From assembly GCA_010279815.1 (NCBI GenBank), contig QEOQ01000104.1:292559-356558 (forward strand): 64,000 nt of DNA, in the 5' to 3' direction. Positions 1-9,911 of the stretch are shown here, one piece after another (the stretch's first letter is position 1; each line of letters begins with the position of its first letter). Position numbers and translations under genes: made by a program. A model generated the notes under the pieces. That model did no database searches, was not told the DNA's origin, and saw only the letters and a list, made by a program, of their open reading frames with translations. The DNA comes from Brachionus plicatilis (Eukaryota > Rotifera > Eurotatoria > Ploima > Brachionidae).

Positions 1-117
1 TGCAACTAAGTATGTTGCACTTTTTTGCAGTATTTTTTTAAGTATATTTTATTCACTTAAATTTTAATTCATTAAAAAAGGAAGAATTTTTGTTCAATTT
101 GTTTTTGAATTTCACAA
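1..117. repeat. Mariner-type MITE, right part only
   Basis: Right-hand part of a short inverted-repeat element that runs off the left edge. It is homologous to the fuller copies at 24919-25267 and 31872-32237. It ends in ATTTCACAA followed by TA, as the other copies do. No coding capacity is visible. Confidence 0.6.
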
Positions 118-347
118 TATCCAACAACGAACCATTTAGGACTAAAATTTTTTAAATTTTAAATTCATTTTTAAAAAATTTGTTTAAACTAAATTTTTTC
201 AATGCTTAGATTGATAATTTATAATAAAAATTTATAAATAATATAAATAATAAATTACAAAGTAATTTTATAAATAATTACTTTGACATTATTAAACTAG
301 ATGATAAAAACACTAATAAAAATTTCTAATATTTATTAAAACTAAAT

Positions 348-2013
348 GGCAAATTGAAGTTTGAGATCAAGATGAAAATATAAAATGTTATATTTTTTTT
401 AATAAAAAAGAAAAATTAATTTTTTCCTAGTTTATTTTCATATATAAATATTTAGATATCCCTTTTTATTGAACTTTTATAGGTTTAAAATTTTTAATTA
501 AATTTTTGATAGAAAATTTTTAAGACAAAAAAATTTGATTTTTTTAAATTTATAATTTTTTTAAGTGGAAAATAAAATTATTTTAGTTCGAATTAATGAA
601 TATGAAAGTTACGAATTTGAATTTCTGAATTAACTTTACCTGAATTAACGTAAGATGGGGTAATTATTTAATTGGTTAATTGGGGGAGAACTTATATTTT
701 GTGAAATTGTATGAGAACTATACATCCAAGAGAGAAACGAAGTATCATTCTAAGTAGCTAACAGGTCAAGGAATCCAGATACATAGTTTTTATTTTTCGT
801 TTGTATACCATTCGTCTTAAAATCGATCAAGTTCGAAAAACTGGTGAAAATCAATCAAAAGTATAATTTGATTTACGCGCGATAACTTCGGTTCGAAATG
901 AGATTTTGCAAAATTATTTAGCCATTGCTAAGACCAACTAGTAACAACTTCAAATTAAGGGACAGAAAGAAAAAAAATTTTTTTTTGAAGCCAAATTCTA
1001 AATGGGTTATTTTTAGGGGTAAAACGGTTAAATAAGTTACCATATTTACCCCGGTTTTTAACAAAATTACCCCAAATTTTAACCACTTTAACTCTTTTAC
1101 CCCTAAAACATTTATAAGACGTTTTTTTTTGTTACTATGCAAAATTTTATTTAAAAAACATATTCTTGAAGTCTAGAGAAACAAATTAGAGCGTTTTATT
1201 AAAAAATGAGTGCTAAGAAAAGTGAAAAACGACTGCAATATTTTAAATACAGTATCAAAAAGTTTAAAAAAACACAAAAAAAATTTCTTTTTTTTGTTTC
1301 ATTTCTTTAAAAAAAATGCCACGCTCTTATGAAGCTTTGTTTGCCAAGTAGAATAAAAAAGAATTAAACACTAGAATTTGTATGTGCTGAATGCTAATAG
1401 TAAAAATTCTAAGAAAATTTTCTTGTTAAATTTCTAAAAAATTGATTATTAATTCGTTTTGTTTTTAAATTAATATTTTTCTTATTCAATTTTCTAATTT
1501 ATCCAAGTAGATCAATTTTAATTTTTTCTTTCATTTTTACGAGTCGAAAATAAATAAAAAAAAAAACAAAAATATTACTTTATACTTCTATCTCTCTTAA
1601 TTCTTTAAAAAACGGCTAATTTGGTGATGTATTGGGGTAAATGAGTGTGGTTTCGGGGTAATTGTGTGAATTTCCGGGGTAATTTGGATCAATTTAGGGG
1701 TAATCTAGTTAACCCATTTAACCAAATTAGCCCTCACATATTTAACCACTTGGTGCAATTTGGTGATTTAAAATTTTGGGGTAAATAAGGGGTTCAGATT
1801 CGTGATCCTCGAGTAGAGATCTATCCGAAAAAGCAATAAAAAAAAAATAGGTCACCCAATATGGCTATATTACGTTATTGATTGTTTTTATTAAATAAAT
1901 TAGAGATAAGTCATTTGGATGTTAATTTAAAAATGATGTAATGTTTAATACTTATTTTTTAAAATTTATTTAAATTATTTAATTAATTAGATCTCATAAT
2001 TTGATCTGAAACT
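348..2013. mobile_element. GGCAAATTGAAG-type MITE split by a later insertion
   Basis: The left end reads GGCAAATTGAAGTTTGAGAT. The sequence 348-645 plus 1878-2013 lines up, in reverse complement, with the uninterrupted copy at 32565-33051. The 1.23-kb element at 646-1877 is therefore an insertion into this older MITE. The right end is diverged or truncated near 2013, so no target duplication can be read here. No protein is encoded. Confidence 0.6.
646..1877 (-). mobile_element. 1.23-kb non-autonomous DNA element, copy 1
   Basis: Near-identical in inverted orientation to 9926-11155. Both copies are bounded by TAACGTAA: the left end here reads TAACGTAAGATGGGG and the right end in reverse complement reads TAACGTAATATAGCC. 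The interior carries a spaced array of GGGGTAA motifs, at about 1634, 1655, 1676 and 1695, with more in mixed orientation near 1010-1110. A 74-codon frame is conserved in both copies but looks low-complexity, so I do not call it a gene. The target-site duplication is unresolved. Confidence 0.7.
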
Positions 2014-2357
2014 ATTGTTTTTTTAAATTCTCTTGAAAATAATTTGAAAAATTAAAACAAATATTATTTAAAAATTAAATAAATTATGATGTATTGAGAT
2101 ATTATTTCATCGATTATTTTAGATTTAATATTCTAATTTTCATGGTTGAATTTAGATGAAATGGTTTCTAACTCATTAATGATTCATAAATTTTCATCTA
2201 TTAATCATTGTTTTTTTTTTGTGAATGGGAATAAAAAAGAAATTTCCCTAAAAAGAGCTGATAATATTTCAGACGACTTGAAAACAAATCGAGAATTTTT
2301 GAAATGTAACTTAGAGTAACTTAAAGCCGAAATATTTGATTTATTATTAATAAATAT
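2014..2357. other. AT-rich spacer, nothing recognised
   Basis: Low-complexity AT-rich sequence between two MITEs. No ORF, RNA gene or clear repeat boundary is visible. Confidence 0.5.
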
Positions 2358-2875
2358 GGCATGTTGAAGTTTATGATCAAATGATCAAATGCTCAATTAA
2401 AAAGTAAGCATAATAATTTCTTAAATTAACGAAATGATTTTTTTTTATTGGTAATGATTTAACATATCAAAAAATTAGTCAGTCTCAAAAAATTATTTTA
2501 AGTTGATCATAAAATAAATGGATTAATAATCGATTTTTAGAATTTAAAAGAGTACAAAATCCGAAAGACAAAAAACTTAACTTCGCAAAGATAATAAGAT
2601 TAAAAAACCAAATAGTATTTTATGTTAAGAAAAAAATTTATTTATTTGCATTATTAACTTTACTAAAAAATCAAAAATAATCGATCATTTTAGTTAATTT
2701 TGAACATACTATTAATTTAAAATTTTTTTTTTTTGAAATTTTAATTTAACAAACTATGTTAATCAATGTTACATCAAGAATTTCATAAAATTCTAGCTAA
2801 ATCTTCAGGAAATTTATTATTAAATATAAAATGAGCAATTTGATATAAAGTTTTGATTATAAACTTCAAAATGCC
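2358..2875. mobile_element. GGCA...TGCC inverted-repeat MITE (518 bp)
   Basis: Ends are GGCATGTTGAAGTTTATGATC on the left and its imperfect inverse ending AAACTTCAAAATGCC on the right. ATAAATAT lies directly outside both ends (2350-2357 and 2876-2883), consistent with an 8- to 9-bp target duplication. Related to the 514-bp copy at 29366-29879. Non-coding. It lies just downstream of the ATAT1 polyadenylation signal. Confidence 0.65.
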
Positions 2876-2985
2876 ATAAATATTAGAAATCATAATTATT
2901 GTTTTTATCATCTAGTTTAATTATGTCTTAGCAATAAAAAAATAAATTTAATTATAAATCATCAACTAAAATAAAACAAATAAAC

Positions 2986-2991
2986 TTTATT
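2986..2991 (-). promoter_or_regulatory. Polyadenylation signal of ATAT1
   Basis: AATAAA on the minus strand, 46 bp past the predicted ATAT1 stop codon. Its position supports the predicted terminal exon. Confidence 0.5.
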
Positions 2992-3036
2992 CTAAAAAAA
3001 TTTTTAATTAAAAGAGAAATTAAAATTTGACAAAAT

Positions 3037-3077
3037 TCAATTAAAAACGATACGGGTGAAAAAAATTGAACCCGTCG
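3037..3077 (-). CDS. ATAT1: ATAT1 exon 5 (terminal, short)
   Basis: A clean acceptor (tttgttctttcag) precedes 13 codons and TGA at 3037-3039. Phase 1 fits the donor of exon 4, and AATAAA follows. The peptide is too short to confirm by homology. Confidence 0.5.
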
Positions 3078-6000
3078 CTGAAAGAACAAAACCTCATTTA
3101 CTTTATTTCAATTTAAACATCTTATTTTTCTTATTTATCTTTTGAATTTTTATTTATTTTTTAATCTGAAAGAGATTTATTTTGATAAAGATAAACAAAT
3201 AAATAAAATCAAAAAATTCAACAGTGATGGCAAATGAAAACGAAATTAACCAGTCTGTTGGCTAAATTCTTCGTAAAATAAAGTAAAAAACATTAAAAAC
3301 TAAAATGTCCAAAAAAAATGAAATTTTGTTATAGTTTTTTATTTTCAAAGAAAAAAATTTTTTTGTAAATTTTACTTTTTTTTGCCTTTTTTACTTTTTT
3401 AAATTATGGTAAATTTTGAAATTTTTAATCTAAAAAAGTTTGGCAATAAAAGAAAAACAACAAAAAACGTACAACAAAACAAACAAATTGAATAAAAAAA
3501 TTCTTCTTTGAAGCTTTATTAGCTCATGTTATTTTACAAAATCAATAAAATAAAAATGATCTTCAAAAAATATTTCTACTTTTAATTTCCAATATTTGGC
3601 TCAGATATTTTGATTGTTAATATGCCAACGTTTGATTAGAGTCATCCCTAAACCTTTTTTCGAGATCACATCTCATTCTCAAAAAATTTGTAATTTCTTT
3701 ATTATTAACTTTTTTATTAAAAAAAATTATTAACTTAGTCATTTTACAATTATAAAAAGATTAGGTGAAAAAATTACCTATTGATTAATTTAAACGTCTT
3801 TATTAAGCTCGTTTAAAAAAATAATGAAAGCAAAAAAGAAAGATTAAAAAACAATTTATATTCTATTTGTTTATTTTGTTGTACGTTTTTTTTATATTTT
3901 TTTCTTTTCTTGCCAAACTTTTTGAATTAAAAATTTCAAAAATAACCAAATTTTTCAGTTTTTTTTTAACTCTTTTTAATTAAAATTTACAAAAAACTTT
4001 TATTTTTTTTTATAAAAATCTAAAAAAAAGCAAAAAATTTCTAAAAAATGTCGAAATTTCGTTTTTTTTTAGACATTTTGGTTTTACTATTTTTAATGAA
4101 ATATTTAGTAAATTTATGGTATTTTACGTAAAAAATAGGTAAACAAAAATGTCAAAAAAAAACCAAAATTTTGACATTTTCTAGAATTTTTATATTTTTT
4201 TATGTTTTTTATTTTCAAAGAAATAAAAAAATTTTGTAAATTTTACTTTCGTGGTTTTACGTAAATTTACGATATTTATTTTATACGTAAATATAGTAAA
4301 ATACAGTTATTGTAACACCACTGTATGTCAAATTTATCCTTTTTAAAATTTAAAGCTGTTTGTTTTTATTTTCAATTTGTTTTATATTTTGTAAATTTTT
4401 TTGTTATTATTTAAAACTTACTTTTAAATATATTTCTATTCCTCTCATCTGTCACATTAGCCGATTTGTTCTGAAAAAATTTACTCGCCTGATTAGCTTG
4501 GCTTGACCAGGAATTATTAGAACTAAAAAAAAAAAACAAATAGAATAAATTAATTATAAATTAAAATCAACAAAAAAAAATACTTGTAAATATTGTCAAT
4601 TGTATCATTGCGGCTAATCTTCTTATCCAACGGAGGAAGCTCGTTATTGAACACTTGTGCCGAGTTAAATCTGCGACCATAACGGTTGAGCAGACTGGGC
4701 CTGTCAAAAAAACCACTAAACACTACATAACTATTTGTCTGATTTATGGGACTCTTCAAATCATAATGCTTCTTCAGAAACCTCATGCTTTTGTCAGACG
4801 GCGAGTCTATGGCCAAATGCTGCACAAGCACTCTTTCCATCTCAAGCATCTTATTGAACAACTTGAGTCCATAGCCTCTCCGCTGCTGATTGTCATACAC
4901 ATAAAAATCCAGTACACACAACGACATTATTTCATGAGTTTGACCCTGATGGTCATGTAGAAATAAATTTTTTTCGCCAACTTTTAAAAAGCCCACCACA
5001 CTACCTTTACCACTGGAATAAAACTTTTTTTTAAAAAATGAGTCGACACTTTTTTGTCTTACTTATTAGCGACCGGATCTTTCATCAAATAAATTCTGTG
5101 CTGGTCATTGAGATTTAGTTTGCGGCAGCTGGTGATCACCTCTCGTAGGCCCTGGGCTCTGGACGATGCCTCCCCCATTCTGTCGATCACATGAGCAACT
5201 TTTTGTTTCATTTCTCTTAAATTGTCATCAATTAAAAACTCTACTAAAAGTAAGTAGTGTTGTGGATCGAAGGCCATTTGGCTCGATCCTCGCTCGTGAT
5301 CCGATCAAGTGATTTTCGAAAGATTATTATTTTTAATTGTGTTCAAAAAGATTCTTTAATAAAAAATCATAAGAATTTATTTTTCAACACTTCGAAATTT
5401 TTTGACAAAGGAAAATTGAAATTGAAATATTAAATATGAAGTGAAATTTTAAAAATTTAAAGCCGGTAGAACTTTGTACTTCGAAATTTTATACTTGAAT
5501 CAAAAGTTTCAAGTTTGAAATTATCAGTTTAAAATTTAGAAGTTTGAAATCTTGAGGTCTGAAATTTCTAATTTAAAAATTTCTTTTCTAATTAAAATTG
5601 ACAAATAAAAAATAAATATAAATATCTTTATTTACTAACTTTAACAAAAACGCCTACTAGCCTGACGGATTCAACTCCGGTCTCAACATTGAAAAGGCGC
5701 AAAAAAATAGAACCAAGATCGTGGGTTAGGCAAAGCCAAAATGTTGTCAAAATAAATGAATCGTCTGACAAGTGTAATATATGTCAACAAGTTATAAATA
5801 TTATAACAGTTCAACAATTGAGTTGGTTAAACATTTAGCAGAAAAACATAAAATTTCAAAATTATCACATGAAAATATTAGACTAAGTAAACGTTTTTGC
5901 TTCGATTTTGAGGAGAAGGCGAATGAACAAGAAGAAAGTCCTAGGACTTTATAATTTTTAACTTTATTATTTAACTTTCAAAATTTTAAACTTCGAAATT

Positions 6001-8892
6001 TAAAATCGAACCCATTTTTTTGTATCCGAAATTATTTCAAATAATAAAAATAAATATTGAAACTTAATTTTTTCAAAACTAAATTTAATTTCAAGTAGGA
6101 ATTTATTTCAATTAAAAATTTTAAAATTTCAAAGTTCTTAATTTTACCTGAAGTCGAAATGTATGAAAAAATTTCGAAATTTTGAAACTTCAATTAACAA
6201 CCCTAATCAAAATTGAAAAGCTTACTAATTTACAAATTGATAATTGCAAATTTTAAATTACTCTAAAAATTGAAACTACAATTTACTCTAAAACCTTTAT
6301 TAAAAAAAATGAAGAGGATTCGAATCATTCTCATAAAAGCGACAAGAAGAAAATAATGAAAAATTGAAGCGTATTTTTAGTGATTATGATTTAGCTTTGA
6401 AATTGCATTTAAATGGTCTAGTAATTTGTTTATTAATAAATAAAGTGAGATAATGAGTCAATTTTTTTATAGAATTCGATAAATTTATTTTCTATATCTT
6501 TTGGTTTCTATAAATGTGTCATTCTATGAATTTTTTTTTCTACATTTTGAGCGTTTCCCTTATAGGATGTATATAGCCAAAAATTTTAATACATGTACAA
6601 CTTGGTAATGTAAGTAAGTAAGTAATGGAACTTGAATCAATATTTTTTTAATTTTTTTTAATATTATTTAAATCGAATAGTTTCTGTATAAGCCCAGGCA
6701 AATTTTTTTATAACCCCATTTCCTAAAATAAATTTTTTAATTAAACCCTCGGGTCATTGATTGTTTTTTGGGAGTAAAATTTATAGAAGTAAACTTTTTT
6801 TTTAAATTAGTACCCCATCATTTTATTTTCTGAAGCCCATAGGGTAATTTCCGAGGTTTTACGGTAATTTAAATACCTCCTTTCTTAGAGCGTGCTCTTA
6901 TACAGTCCCGTTCTGTTCACTTGTTTTTACCAAAATTTACGTAATTTTACGTAATTTTACGTAAATTTACGTAAATTTGCGTAAAATCAAAAGGGGAAAA
7001 AAATTTAGATTTAACCTTTTTTTGAAAAAAAGGTTACAATTCTGCTTTTTCATCGACTTTCTACTTTTTACCATGTAAATAAAAATTTAAATCTTAATAT
7101 ATAAAATATCGGAATAAATAATTAATAGTATAAAAAATAATAGTATAAAAATATCGGAATAAATAATTCACGATATTTTTATTTTCACATAAAATTTAAA
7201 TTGTTCATAAACTTACATACATTCTCTTACAACCCTAATACAATCATAAATGATGCTGCAAAATTGAATTTTTTAAATTTGAAACTACAATAAATAAAAG
7301 CATTAAAAGTAATTTCATTTAAACCAAATCTAAAAATGAAAAAAGTGTATGAAACCGAGGCATACAAACTTTTGCAAAAAGTCCATCAAAAAGGACTTGT
7401 TTATGAGTATAGATTATGTCAAGACACAAGCTGTAAGAAACATTGAGCTTTATTTAAAGAAAAGGTCTAAAGACTCTAAAAATAATTTACTTTTATGACG
7501 TTGACACTTATGAAACTATACTCGAATGTTTAGACGATCTTAAAAATCAAAAAATTAAGATGCCAAATGGGCAAATAAACAAAGGCGCAATACTAACGAT
7601 GGAGAAAAATGTTATTTCAAATGTTTTGGTTAAGTCAAATCTTTGACTTAACCAAAAAATGACTTAAAAATGACTTTATTTTTTGACTTACGCACAAGTC
7701 TGCTCAGGATACATATATGTATTTTTCAAAGAAATATTTTTGAAAGAATACATTCTCGTATACAAAAAAAAAAATTTGTATTTTTTTGATTCACAAAATA
7801 CATATTTTGTATCCTCGGATACATTCCAAAAATGAATTTAATGGGACTCATCTGATCCGAGTTTTTTTTTATGTATTTTTAATAAATATGTCAAGCCAAC
7901 AAATGGGTGACACAAGCAAGGATAAATAAAAGAATATTTTATTTCACTTGCCAGTGAGTCCAAGTAGAATATACTTCTCCTCTTGATAGCTGGCTTGTTC
8001 ATTTATTTTTTAAAAGATTAAACAAATAAATAAAGTTTTCACAATCAACTTTCAATATTTAAAAATGACATCTTTAAAATATGATAAAGTTACTTTGTTT
8101 TCAAGATATTATATTTTTAAAAAGGAGTTATACCAAGGGTATGACAAATAAATTAGCTGCGAAAGAAAATGTTTTTGTTTTTGTTTCCTAAAATATATGC
8201 CATTTTTTAATGTTCACGTTATTTAAATTTTGTTTATATTTTATTCATTATTTTGTTTTGGACTAGATCCGGGACATTTACTACTCAATATTTATTAGGC
8301 TTATTTAATTTAATATTTCTTGGCCTGTCCTGTTTCGTAGACAATTTTTTATTCTTTTTAAAGCAGAAGAAATTGGTAGTGTTAAGAAAATTCGGAAAAG
8401 TCTGAAAATGTTCAAAATCTGTATGTTGATTTAAAATAATGTTATTTTAGTAGACTGATTTTTAAATTTCATTAATTTCTAATAAAGTCCCCCTCCCCAT
8501 TTGGTCTTTAGGTTCGCCACACCATACTCAACTTTATGGCGCTCTATTAAATCTCCTTATGAAAACTATTAAAACTATAAAACAAATTGTGAACAAAAAA
8601 ATTCAATTTTTAACTTTTGATTCTTATGATTTTTTTTTAAAGAATCTTCTAAAACAGAATTAAAAATAATAATCTTTCGAAAATTACTCGATCCGATCGG
8701 TGAGCGAAAGACCTAGACACAAACGGCCTTTGGTCCTCAAAAGTAAAAAATAAAATTGCGCCCAAACCTGCTCAATTGGTAGTGACTAGGATCATCGGTT
8801 GCCAGGTGGTCCGGATGAACTATTCTAAGACTTGAGTTGAACTTGGTTACTTCATGTGGCAACAGCGGGTTTATATCGAATTCAAAATTCAT
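3037..8892 (-). CDS. ATAT1: Alpha-tubulin N-acetyltransferase (ATAT1/MEC-17), five exons
   Basis: This enzyme acetylates Lys40 of alpha-tubulin in the lumen of ciliary and neuronal microtubules. I join 8892-8768, 5281-5063, 5012-4584, 4522-4422 and 3077-3037; all splice phases match and give 304 codons plus stop. The N-terminus MNFEFDINPLLP matches the family start. The GNAT core follows: GKGSVVGFLKVG near residue 116, SLCVLDFYVYDN near 146-157, the acetyl-CoA loop QRRGYG at 159-164, and the catalytic Asp in LAIDSPS near 185. Introns are 50, 61, 1,344 and 3,486 bp, the two long ones filled with repeats. The gene is head-to-head with the HEATR4-like gene across a 135-bp spacer with an X-box. 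The exon 1/exon 2 junction is the least certain part. The family identity is secure. Confidence 0.88.
3290..4100. repeat. Palindromic AT-rich element in ATAT1 intron 4
   Basis: The left arm (about 3290-3490) is complementary to the right arm (about 3850-4100). Shared blocks include TTTGGCAA and AACGTACAACAAAA against their inverses. It lies inside intron 4 and encodes nothing. In the pre-mRNA the two arms could form a long hairpin. Confidence 0.6.
4422..4522 (-). CDS. ATAT1: ATAT1 exon 4
   Basis: Polypyrimidine tract plus TAG acceptor, then 101 nt encoding a Ser/Asn/Gln-rich tail, then the strong donor AAAA|GTAAGT. Phases fit exons 3 and 5. It codes the poorly conserved C-terminal region beyond the catalytic domain. 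Confidence 0.7.
4584..5012 (-). CDS. ATAT1: ATAT1 exon 3 (catalytic core)
   Basis: It starts after TTTTATTCCAG and encodes most of the acetyltransferase fold, including the SLCVLDFYVYDN strand, the QRRGYG acetyl-CoA loop, the AIDSPS active-site segment and the GFFDRP end. The donor TACAA|GTATTT keeps phase 2. The intron before it is 50 bp. Confidence 0.9.
5063..5281 (-). CDS. ATAT1: ATAT1 exon 2
   Basis: Encodes the helix DDNLREMKQKVAHVIDRMG and the segment up to YLMKDPVANK, both matching the family. The donor AA|GTAAG is good. The acceptor shown (after GATCGAG) keeps phase with exon 1 but lacks a pyrimidine tract. A better-looking acceptor (CTACTTACTTTTAG, exon start 5243) would need a different exon 1 donor. 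The first bases of this exon lie inside an inverted repeat shared with 8638-8767. Confidence 0.75.
5257..5371. repeat. Left arm of the inverted repeat bracketing ATAT1 intron 1
   Basis: Shares blocks such as TTTTCGAAAGATTATTATTT with the reverse complement of 8638-8752. It overlaps the first codons of exon 2. Confidence 0.65.
5371..6205 (+). pseudogene. hAT element with BED-finger transposase remnant, left-truncated
   Basis: Homologous to the complete element at 33116-34303 but without its left terminal repeat, and internally shortened. The right end ...TTAACAACCCTA (6205) is the hAT-like terminus seen in the other copy. A plus-strand reading near 5690-5800 resembles the N-terminal BED-type zinc finger (KRRKKIEPRSW, then CNICQ) and then loses frame. 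It sits in ATAT1 intron 1. Confidence 0.65.
6560..6625 (+). repeat. LINE 3' tail with (AAGT)n end
   Basis: A short run ending CAACTTGGTAATGTAAG followed by AAGT repeats looks like the 3' terminus of a non-LTR retrotransposon. No upstream coding part is recognisable. Confidence 0.35.
6938..6985. repeat. Tandem TTTACGTAA repeat
   Basis: Five to six imperfect copies of a 10-bp AATTTTACGT / AAATTTACGT unit. The same motif recurs singly at many palindrome arms in the window (about 4255, 12720, 13550). Confidence 0.5.
7336..7690 (+). pseudogene. Decayed transposon ORF, possible FLYWCH-like finger
   Basis: The plus-strand reading has the pattern ...GLVYEYRLCQDTSCKKH, which resembles the C-x5-C-H core of FLYWCH fingers found in Mutator-like transposases, then a stop. 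A shifted frame continues through ...ETILECLDDLKNQ and ...NGQINKGAIL. The family call is tentative. Confidence 0.3.
7889..8146 (+). mobile_element. Solo LTR (258 bp)
   Basis: Begins TGTCAAGCC and ends GGTATGACA, the TG...CA ends of an LTR with short inverted termini. AATA lies on both sides (7885-7888 and 8147-8150), as expected for a 4-bp target duplication. It contains an AATAAATAAA poly(A)-like signal. A second copy in opposite orientation lies at 29242-30022. No internal retroelement region adjoins it. Confidence 0.65.
8638..8752. repeat. Right arm of the inverted repeat bracketing ATAT1 intron 1
   Basis: Reverse complement of 5257-5371 with scattered mismatches. Located at the start of intron 1, just after exon 1. 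Confidence 0.65.
8768..8892 (-). CDS. ATAT1: ATAT1 exon 1
   Basis: ATG at 8892-8890 opens MNFEFDINPLLPHEVTKF, matching the conserved N-terminus of ATAT1 orthologues (human begins MEFPFDVDALFPERIT). Predicted donor AGCAG|GTTTGG at 8768/8767. The exon is too short to stand out as an ORF but the family match is clear. Confidence 0.82.
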
Positions 8893-8945
8893 TTTTCCAA
8901 ATTCCTTAAAAAAAAAAACAAAAATAAATTACACTATTTTTTGTC

Positions 8946-8961
8946 GGTTGCCATGGCAACC
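8946..8961. promoter_or_regulatory. RFX X-box palindrome in a bidirectional promoter
   Basis: GGTTGCCATGGCAACC is a perfect 16-bp palindrome. Its core GTTGCCATGGCAAC matches the symmetric RFX binding consensus (GTTRCC-N-GGYAAC). It lies 54 bp from the ATAT1 start codon and 67 bp from the HEATR4-like start codon, in a 135-bp spacer between divergent genes. RFX factors drive ciliary genes across animals, and both neighbours are cilium-associated families. Binding is inferred. Confidence 0.75.
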
Positions 8962-9027
8962 AATTTTACTAAAAACCAAAGCGTCTTAAAACGGTAGGAA
9001 GAAATCAAAAAGCCTAAATTCAAAGAC

Positions 9028-9911
9028 ATGAACGAACAAGGCCAGCTACTGGTCGACCCTGCCGACTACTTGAAGATAACCAGCAGCAAAAAGGCCTTTT
9101 TTAAAGGCGCTGATGACTCATATGAAAATGTGAAGGCCAGAGTGTACCACGATCCGTCGGTGAACACCGACACCGATGACCTAAAGATAAGCTCCCATGT
9201 GCTCGACTTTGTGATCGACGGCATTAGCTTTGACGAACAAGTAGTCAAGTCTAAAGCGCCGTTCACTCTGCCCTACAATAAAAAGTATGTCGAGCAAATA
9301 TTCGACGACAAGTGTCGCATCAGTGATGACCTGAAGATCGAGAAATGGAAGTATAGAACAAAAAATGAGCACTCGGCCAAACTGGTCGAGCAGATGCGAG
9401 AGAAAAAGAGTCAGCTGGCGATTGCCGATGGAGCAAAGAGTGAGGAGAAGAGGAAAAAAGTCCAGTTCAAGCCGGTTGGTTATTTTGTTGACGACAGAAA
9501 GATGTCGCTGTCGGACGGAGATCTGACCGATTTTAAAAAGGTGTGCCATTCAAACACGTCAAAGTCTAGCGAGAACATAGGTGGCTTTTTTTTGACAGAA
9601 ATAAATGAACAAGTCCAAGTGCCAAAGACAAAGATGCTGAGAGAAAAAATAGTGCATGTGGAAAATTATGACTGGGACGACTTTTTGATTGACTCGCTGA
9701 GCGAAAACACAGCCAGATGGATAGTGATGAAGCAAGTGAGTGACCCTAAGCGAAAGCAAAAATTACAGGCCTTGGTCGAAAGCAAATTTGGCCGCTACAT
9801 GAGAAACATTGACGAGCTCGAGCTCGGCGAGGACTCTTACACAGAATTCGAAAAGAGAAAAATGCTAGAGGAAAAAGAAAGAGTTAGACAAGAAAAAAAT
9901 CCATCTCAAAG
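9028..9911 (+). CDS. HEATR4: HEATR4-like exon 1
   Basis: ATG at 9028 follows the shared promoter directly. Encodes 294 charged residues with no recognised domain. Donor CAAAG|GTAATT at 9911/9912, phase 2. A 1.23-kb transposon begins only 14 bp into the intron. Confidence 0.8.

Noticed and set aside
918..1142. 74-codon ORF duplicated exactly at 10661-10885
   Set aside because: Identity reflects the two copies of the same element. The peptide is low-complexity and hydrophobic and spans the GGGGTAA repeats, so I see no sign of selection on it.
1640..1790. GGGGTAA array as possible telomeric DNA
   Set aside because: The motifs are spaced about 20 bp apart with non-repeat sequence between them and occur inside a mobile element, unlike a head-to-tail telomere array.
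9181..9759. Antisense ORFs over HEATR4-like exon 1
   Set aside because: Shadows of the sense frame. No motif, and they fall in the body of a well-supported exon.
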